From NCBI GenBank assembly GCA_026393775.1, contig JAPKZM010000294.1, forward strand, positions 1-8,067: 8,067 bases of DNA, in the 5' to 3' direction. The translations under genes were made by a program, and so were the position numbers. Position 1 is the first letter of the stretch, and each line of letters opens with the position of its first letter. Of the stretch, positions 5,433 to 8,067 are shown one piece after another. The DNA comes from Candidatus Aminicenantota bacterium (lineage in GTDB: Bacteria; Acidobacteriota; Aminicenantia; UBA2199). The notes below the pieces were generated by a model. It searched no databases and was not told the origin of the DNA. It saw only the letters and a program-made list of their open reading frames with translations.

Positions 5433-6947
5433 TCAGGCGGGTAGTTTTTTTGATCGATCGGGTCGGAGAGACTTTCCTTTTGCTTTTTTTACCAGTGTCC
5501 ACAAACCGTCCAGTAAAACCAGCAGCACGCAAAGATAGGGGAAAAGATATCCATAGCGGGTGAAAAAGGTCTTGTGTTTCAGGTAACGAAATGAAGCCAT
5601 GAACTGGTCGGGTTGGTGCAAGGGGGATTGGTAGATGATGCGGCCGGCTGGATCCACCAAGGCCGAAATGCCGTTGGAGGTCGAGCGCAGAAGGTAGCGG
5701 CGGTTCTCGACGCTGCGGAAAACGGCCATGGCCAGATGCTGGTAGGGGGCCGACGATTTCCCGAACCAGGAGTCGTTGGAGATGGTGATGATCACTTCGC
5801 CGCCGCGGGCGATCAGGGTGCGGCTCAGCTCGGGATAGATGATCTCGTAGCAAATCGGGGTGGACAGTTGGTGGCCGGCGAAGTTGAGGTTATGCAAGGT
5901 TTTTCCCGGAGTAAAATCCCCTATCTGGTCGGTGATCTTTTTTACAAAGAACAGCCAGCGCCGGAACAAAACATATTCGCCAAAGGGAGTCAAATGAAAC
6001 TTGTCGTACTTTTCAATTTTGTCGCCGTCAAAGAGCATGACCGAGTTAAAGGCGTTTTCAAAATTCTGAAAATCGGTGAATCCGGCCAGCAGCGGAACAA
6101 CGTGTTCGCTGAATGCAGCAAATTGCTTTTGGTATTTGGGATTTTGCAGGGGATAGATCGGCACGGTGAATTCGGGCCAGATGACCAACTCCGCTCCCTG
6201 TCCTTTCAAAACCGCTGAAGCATCGAAAAGCTTTTCCAGGGTCCTCGGGATGGTGATGAAATCAAATACGAGGTCATGGTTGCTGTTGGGCTGGATAATT
6301 CCGGCCCGGTGCCAGGGGACCGCCCGGGACGATCGGTCGTGCTTTTGCAGCAGTCCGTAACCGCCGCCATAAATGATTAGAAAAACAAGCAGCAAAGCGA
6401 GCAAAAATTTTTTATTTTTTGTTTTCAAGAAATTGTACAGCAGGACATTGACGGCGATGAGCAAAAATGAAACGAGATGAATGCCGCCTATTTCCGCGGC
6501 CTGGATAAAATAAATATTTTTATATTGGGAATATCCGGCCAGGCACCAGGGGAAACCGCTGATAGTTTTTTCGATCAGCAGATCTTTGCCGATCCAGATG
6601 GCCGGAATCCAGGCGGCCAGTCCCCAGGGGGAACCGTGAGCGATTTTATGCTGGATCAAAATGCCGGCCAGTCCGGAGAAAATGGATAAAAAAGCGACCA
6701 GGCACATCAGGCCGGTGATGCCCAAGGTCAACGTTGTGCCGCCATACTTGATCATGACCCTCGGTATCCAGTATAGGATGATCAGGTTGGAGAGAAAGGC
6801 GAATGAAAAGAAAGTCAGAAATACCCTGCCCTTCGTTTGCTTTTCAGCGAGCAGGAGCGGGGGGACTAGAAATCCGAATGCCAGAAAAGCGACCTGGGCT
6901 TTGGGAAACGCCAAACCGTAGGCCAAGCTCGCGGCCAGCCACAACAA
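5433..6947 (-). CDS. lnt: Apolipoprotein N-acyltransferase Lnt
   Basis: Lnt adds the third acyl chain to the N-terminal cysteine of lipoproteins at the periplasmic face of the inner membrane. The product (504 residues from TTG 6947) has an N-terminal block of membrane helices up to about residue 200, a periplasmic nitrilase-like domain (about 215-455) and a final membrane helix (about 466-486). The catalytic triad is complete: Glu259 in VIWPEF, Lys316 in YDKFHLTPFGEYV and Cys366 in TPICYEIIYPE. Glu324, matching E. coli Glu343, is also present, as is SNDSWFG. The start is uncertain. TTG 6947 has no good ribosome-binding site, and the frame continues upstream through QNKKRPLTLKPFL, which resembles normal Lnt N-termini. 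An ATT at 6986-6984, 8 bp behind GGAG, would add 13 residues and overlap the SPOR gene. It is the last gene of the slipin-SPOR-lnt cluster and its likely clients include TatT. Confidence 0.95.
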   Translation of the reverse strand: MLWLAASLAYGLAFPKAQVAFLAFGFLVPPLLLAEKQTKGRVFLTFFSFAFLSNLIILYWIPRVMIKYGGTTLTLGITGLMCLVAFLSIFSGLAGILIQHKIAHGSPWGLAAWIPAIWIGKDLLIEKTISGFPWCLAGYSQYKNIYFIQAAEIGGIHLVSFLLIAVNVLLYNFLKTKNKKFLLALLLVFLIIYGGGYGLLQKHDRSSRAVPWHRAGIIQPNSNHDLVFDFITIPRTLEKLFDASAVLKGQGAELVIWPEFTVPIYPLQNPKYQKQFAAFSEHVVPLLAGFTDFQNFENAFNSVMLFDGDKIEKYDKFHLTPFGEYVLFRRWLFFVKKITDQIGDFTPGKTLHNLNFAGHQLSTPICYEIIYPELSRTLIARGGEVIITISNDSWFGKSSAPYQHLAMAVFRSVENRRYLLRSTSNGISALVDPAGRIIYQSPLHQPDQFMASFRYLKHKTFFTRYGYLFPYLCVLLVLLDGLWTLVKKAKGKSLRPDRSKKLPA

Positions 6948-6961
6948 GAAAGGTTTGAGGG

Positions 6962-7528
6962 TCAGTGGCCTTTTTTTATTTTGAATTGCTTTTTCTCCAG
7001 GCCTTCCAGCCTGTCTTTCTCTTTTTGCGCCTCGGCCAGGGTTACAAAGCTGCCGACCCGGACGGTGTGCAATTTTTTCCTGTTGATTGTTTCGACGATG
7101 ATTTCGGTCTGATAGCCTAATCTGGCGAATTTTTCGCTGTATTTCTGAGCATTGGCAAAATCGGAAAACGCGCCCACTTGGATGGCATAGTTCTGGTCAG
7201 CGAACACGTTTTTGCCAGCAGCCAAGGGGGCTTCCTTGGGCAGTTGTTTTTCGTGCAGCTTCATCTCGTCGGGGATCGATTGCTTGCCGTTCGCCTTGTC
7301 ATTGACGGACCGGACCGGCTTTTCATCGACCAGGCTGATTTTTTCCTGGTCCGCAGCGGCCGGCTCGCTTTGGCCGGCTTCGGCGCCGCTGGCGGCCGGT
7401 TGATCACCCAGACGGTGCCCGGCCTGGTAGCCCATGTAAAAAAGAAAGATGCCGATGGCGATCACGGCGATCAAAAAAATGACCACGTGAACAAAAGTGA
7501 CCCGGATGTCAAAATAGGTTTTTTCCAT
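6962..7528 (-). CDS. Membrane-anchored SPOR-domain protein
   Basis: The 188-residue protein has a short cytosolic N-terminus, one membrane helix at about residues 11-32 (VTFVHVVIFLIAVIAIGIF...), and a low-complexity Ala/Glu/Lys-rich periplasmic linker (about 40-110). A C-terminal SPOR domain follows (about 113-186), starting YAIQVGAFSDFANAQKYSEK and continuing through HTVRVGSFVTLAEAQKEKD. SPOR domains bind glycan strands stripped of stem peptides and often bring proteins to the division septum, as in FtsN and DedD. This layout is FtsN/DedD-like, but FtsN-specific motifs are not evident, so I give no symbol. ATG 7528 directly follows the TAA of the slipin gene (7531-7529) with no spacer. The nearest good ribosome-binding site, AAAGGA at 7552-7547, is 18 bp away. 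Translation is therefore probably coupled to slipin. The stop at 6964-6962 lies 14 bp before the lnt TTG. Confidence 0.9.
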   Translation of the reverse strand: MEKTYFDIRVTFVHVVIFLIAVIAIGIFLFYMGYQAGHRLGDQPAASGAEAGQSEPAAADQEKISLVDEKPVRSVNDKANGKQSIPDEMKLHEKQLPKEAPLAAGKNVFADQNYAIQVGAFSDFANAQKYSEKFARLGYQTEIIVETINRKKLHTVRVGSFVTLAEAQKEKDRLEGLEKKQFKIKKGH

Positions 7529-8067
7529 TTACTTTTTTTCAAATAATCCTTTCAGCAAATCTATAGGCATGGGGAAAACGATGGTGGTGGAATTTTCTGA
7601 GCCGATTTCGACCAGTGATTGCAGATAACGCAGCTGAATAGAGGTAGGATTCTGGGAAAGGGTATTGGCCGCTTCGAGAAGTTTGGCCGATGCCTGGTTC
7701 TCACCTTCGGCGTGAATGATTTTGGCGCGCCGTTCTCTTTCGGCTTCAGCCTGCTTAGCCATGGCTCTTTGCATTTCCTGGGGCAGATCGACATGTTTGA
7801 TTTCCACCATGGACACCTTGATGCCCCAGGGGTCGGTGTGTTCATCGATGATCGATTGTAAGCGTGAGTTGAGTTTGTCGCGTGCCGAGAGCAGTTCGTC
7901 AAGGTCGGCCTGACCCAGAACCGAACGCAACGTAGTTTGTGATAGCTGCGAGGTGGCGTACATGTAGTCCTGAACCTCGATGACCGCCCGCTTGGGTTCG
8001 ACCACCCGGAAATAGACCACGGCGTTCACTTTGACCGAGACGTTGTCCCGGGTGATGATATCCTGGG
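7529..8067 (-). CDS. Slipin (stomatin/SPFH-domain protein), 5' end off window
   Basis: The frame is open to the right edge, so the N-terminal membrane segment and first part of the SPFH domain are missing; about 178 residues are visible. They begin QDIITRDNVSVKVNAVVYFR and continue with YMYATSQLSQTTLRSVLGQ, DPWGIKVSMVEIKHVDLP and the coiled-coil helix EMQRAMAKQAEAERERRAKI. IHAEGE.QA, LRYLQSLVEIG and the terminal strand TTIVFPMPIDLLKGLF follow. This is the full C-terminal signature of bacterial/archaeal slipins. Slipins form membrane-bound oligomers that organise lipid microdomains. They are commonly paired with an NfeD-type membrane protein or protease, whose gene, if present, would lie beyond 8067. 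A GTG at 8029 is internal, not the start, because conserved SPFH sequence lies upstream of it. Its TAA touches the ATG of the SPOR gene. Confidence 0.93.
   Translation of the reverse strand, partial: QDIITRDNVSVKVNAVVYFRVVEPKRAVIEVQDYMYATSQLSQTTLRSVLGQADLDELLSARDKLNSRLQSIIDEHTDPWGIKVSMVEIKHVDLPQEMQRAMAKQAEAERERRAKIIHAEGENQASAKLLEAANTLSQNPTSIQLRYLQSLVEIGSENSTTIVFPMPIDLLKGLFEKK

Noticed and set aside
5613..6218. 201-codon open frame on the plus strand
   Set aside because: It is antisense to the catalytic domain of lnt; the lnt triad is intact and the translation here has no protein-like signature.
8027..8029. GTG 8029 as the start of the slipin gene
   Set aside because: Conserved SPFH sequence (QDIITRDNVSVKV) continues upstream in frame to the window edge, so this is an internal valine.
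1..8067. A mobile element, defence locus, CRISPR array or toxin-antitoxin pair
   Set aside because: Every long gene belongs to an ordinary metabolic, transport or envelope family. I found no transposase, terminal repeats, spaced direct repeats or small toxin-like genes.

Overview
The window looks like chromosomal DNA from a diderm (Gram-negative-type) bacterium. It encodes apolipoprotein N-acyltransferase (Lnt), an outer-membrane beta-barrel protein, a lipobox-bearing periplasmic TRAP accessory lipoprotein and two periplasmic solute-binding proteins. Base composition is moderate (roughly 50% GC by eye). The gene mix, with a TatT-type TRAP component, a short NadA and a slipin, would fit an uncultured anaerobe such as Aminicenantes/Acidobacteriota or a deltaproteobacterial lineage. 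That placement is inference from gene content, not a marker-gene result. I saw no rRNA, tRNA, CRISPR array, insertion sequence or phage gene.

Layout. (1) 1-1361, minus strand: tatT (a TPR-like lipoprotein) followed 5 bp later by the start of a DctP/TatP-type TRAP solute-binding protein that runs off the left edge. This is the T-P pair of a TPR-associated TRAP transporter; the membrane subunits would lie beyond the edge. (2) 1362-1530: a divergent regulatory region with a TATAAT box for tatT, a TTGACT-17-TAAAAT promoter for nadA and two inverted repeats. (3) 1531-4260, plus strand: nadA (quinolinate synthase), a single-domain NifU/Nfu-type Fe-S carrier, and a family-5 (oligopeptide/dipeptide/nickel-type) solute-binding protein that starts with TTG. 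An A/T-rich stem-loop straddles the nadA stop codon. (4) 4261-4480: non-coding, with a TTGACA-16-TAGAAT promoter and a leader of about 90 nt. It drives (5) 4481-5422, an outer-membrane beta-barrel protein. (6) 5433-8067, minus strand and convergent with the barrel gene: slipin (5' end off the right edge), a membrane-anchored SPOR-domain protein, and lnt, packed with zero or negative spacing.

How the genes may work together. NadA needs a [4Fe-4S] cluster, and the adjacent Nfu-type protein is a plausible donor. The slipin-SPOR-lnt cluster is envelope-directed: membrane microdomain or protease scaffold, peptidoglycan binding and lipoprotein maturation. Lnt would act on lipoproteins such as TatT.

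No clearly new system is visible. The more unusual points are the two back-to-back promoters with very short leaders, the hairpin at the end of nadA, the orphan solute-binding protein in a NAD/Fe-S operon, the unclear lnt start, and the slipin-SPOR-lnt linkage.
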